Part shown: piece by piece, positions 5,801 to 5,966 of the stretch | Position numbering within the stretch: position 1 is the stretch's first letter | Layout: each line of letters starts with the position of its first letter | Notes under the pieces: model-generated | Told to the model about the DNA's origin: nothing | Seen by the model: the letters and a program-made list of their open reading frames with translations, nothing else | Database searches by the model: none | Origin: Actinomycetota bacterium | GTDB taxonomy: Bacteria > Actinomycetota > Thermoleophilia > Gaiellales > Gaiellaceae | Length of the DNA stretch: 5,966 bases | Assembly (NCBI GenBank): GCA_013695295.1 | Contig: JACDAS010000318.1 | Location: 1 to 5,966 of the forward strand | Reading direction: 5' to 3' | Made by a program: the position numbers and the translations under genes

Positions 5801-5966
5801 TGGCGGAGGAGCCTCGCGAAGCCGAGCAGCCGCCGCCCGCCCACGCGGGACGTGGCCCGGTGCCTGGCACCGGGTCAGCTCCCGTCCGGACAGGTGGCTG
5901 GTCGGTGGCTGCTCCTCCCGGGTCGACGGGACGGCCGTCGCCCGCGGAGCCCGGCGTCTACTCGGG
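5800..5966 (+). CDS. unidentified Pro/Gly-rich reading frame coupled to dnaK, cut by window end
   Basis: An ATG at 5800 overlaps the dnaK stop codon (TAATG), and the frame stays open for the remaining 55 codons. AGGAGG at 5781-5786 lies 13 nt upstream within the acidic tail codons of dnaK, so coupled translation is plausible. The visible protein starts MAEEPREAEQPPPAHAGRG and continues Pro/Gly/Ser-rich to PAEPGVYSG, a low-complexity, probably disordered region without a hydrophobic segment. Synteny with dnaK-grpE-dnaJ operons would predict GrpE, but the acidic coiled-coil expected early in GrpE is not visible; it could still lie beyond the edge. About three quarters of third codon positions are G/C, clearly lower than in dnaK, and the other plus-strand frames are also open here. 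The reading frame itself is therefore only probable. Confidence 0.5.
   Translation, partial: MAEEPREAEQPPPAHAGRGPVPGTGSAPVRTGGWSVAAPPGSTGRPSPAEPGVYS
5853..5877 (+). repeat. strong hairpin shortly after the dnaK stop codon
   Basis: CCCGGTGCC (5856-5864) and GGCACCGGG (5866-5874) form a perfect 9-bp dyad around T5865. Flanking pairs T5853-A5877 and G5854-C5876 plus a G-T wobble extend the stem to 12. It starts 53 nt after the dnaK stop with no T-tract. It could attenuate or terminate dnaK transcription, or be an mRNA structure within the downstream frame. Confidence 0.45.

Noticed and set aside
5893..5911. Direct repeat GGTGGCTG twice with an 11-bp period.
   Set aside because: Short, only two copies, and in GC-rich low-complexity sequence; chance is a sufficient explanation.

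Overview
The window is a GC-rich bacterial chromosomal segment with five complete protein genes, one short stress-protein gene and one gene cut by the right edge. Strongly G/C-biased third codon positions, GTG starts, a paired set of M29 aminopeptidases and the style of the accessory proteins suggest a deep-branching high-GC actinobacterium, perhaps Thermoleophilia (Gaiellales/Solirubrobacterales). This placement is inference. The DnaK carries a nucleotide-binding-domain segment usually lacking in classical Gram-positive DnaK, so other high-GC phyla are not excluded. No rRNA, tRNA, CRISPR array, insertion sequence or phage gene was seen.

Left part, plus strand (1-842): a 59-residue CsbD-like stress protein (60-239, ending in three 21-nt repeat units), a strong hairpin just after it (254-300) that looks like its terminator, and an SRPBCC-like protein of unknown function ending at 842. 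The 3' end of that gene overlaps the 3' end of the convergent ATP-grasp gene by 118 bp.

Middle part, minus strand (3767 down to 725): a tight three-gene operon read from right to left. It has two paralogous M29 metalloaminopeptidases joined by a 4-bp GTGA overlap, then an ATP-grasp ligase-like protein whose start appears to be a CTG codon inside the end of the second peptidase gene. Both peptidases keep the expected metal ligands. The first has Phe where the second has the Tyr expected at the catalytic position.

Right part, plus strand (3768-5966): a 92-bp divergent intergenic region with a good sigma-A promoter (TTGACA, 17 nt, TATTCT), two perfect inverted repeats and a degenerate HspR-type (HAIR-like) site over the -35. 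It drives dnaK, a complete Hsp70 gene of 646 codons. An unassigned Pro/Gly-rich reading frame overlaps the dnaK stop (TAATG) and runs off the window. Synteny would predict grpE there, but the visible N-terminus does not show it.

Functionally, the window combines protein quality control (DnaK), peptide turnover (two aminopeptidases) and a small stress protein. The link between the peptidases and the ATP-grasp enzyme rests on operon structure only. No clearly novel system is evident. The most unusual points are the probable CTG start, the Tyr-to-Phe change in one peptidase, the operator candidates upstream of dnaK, and the unidentified gene after dnaK.
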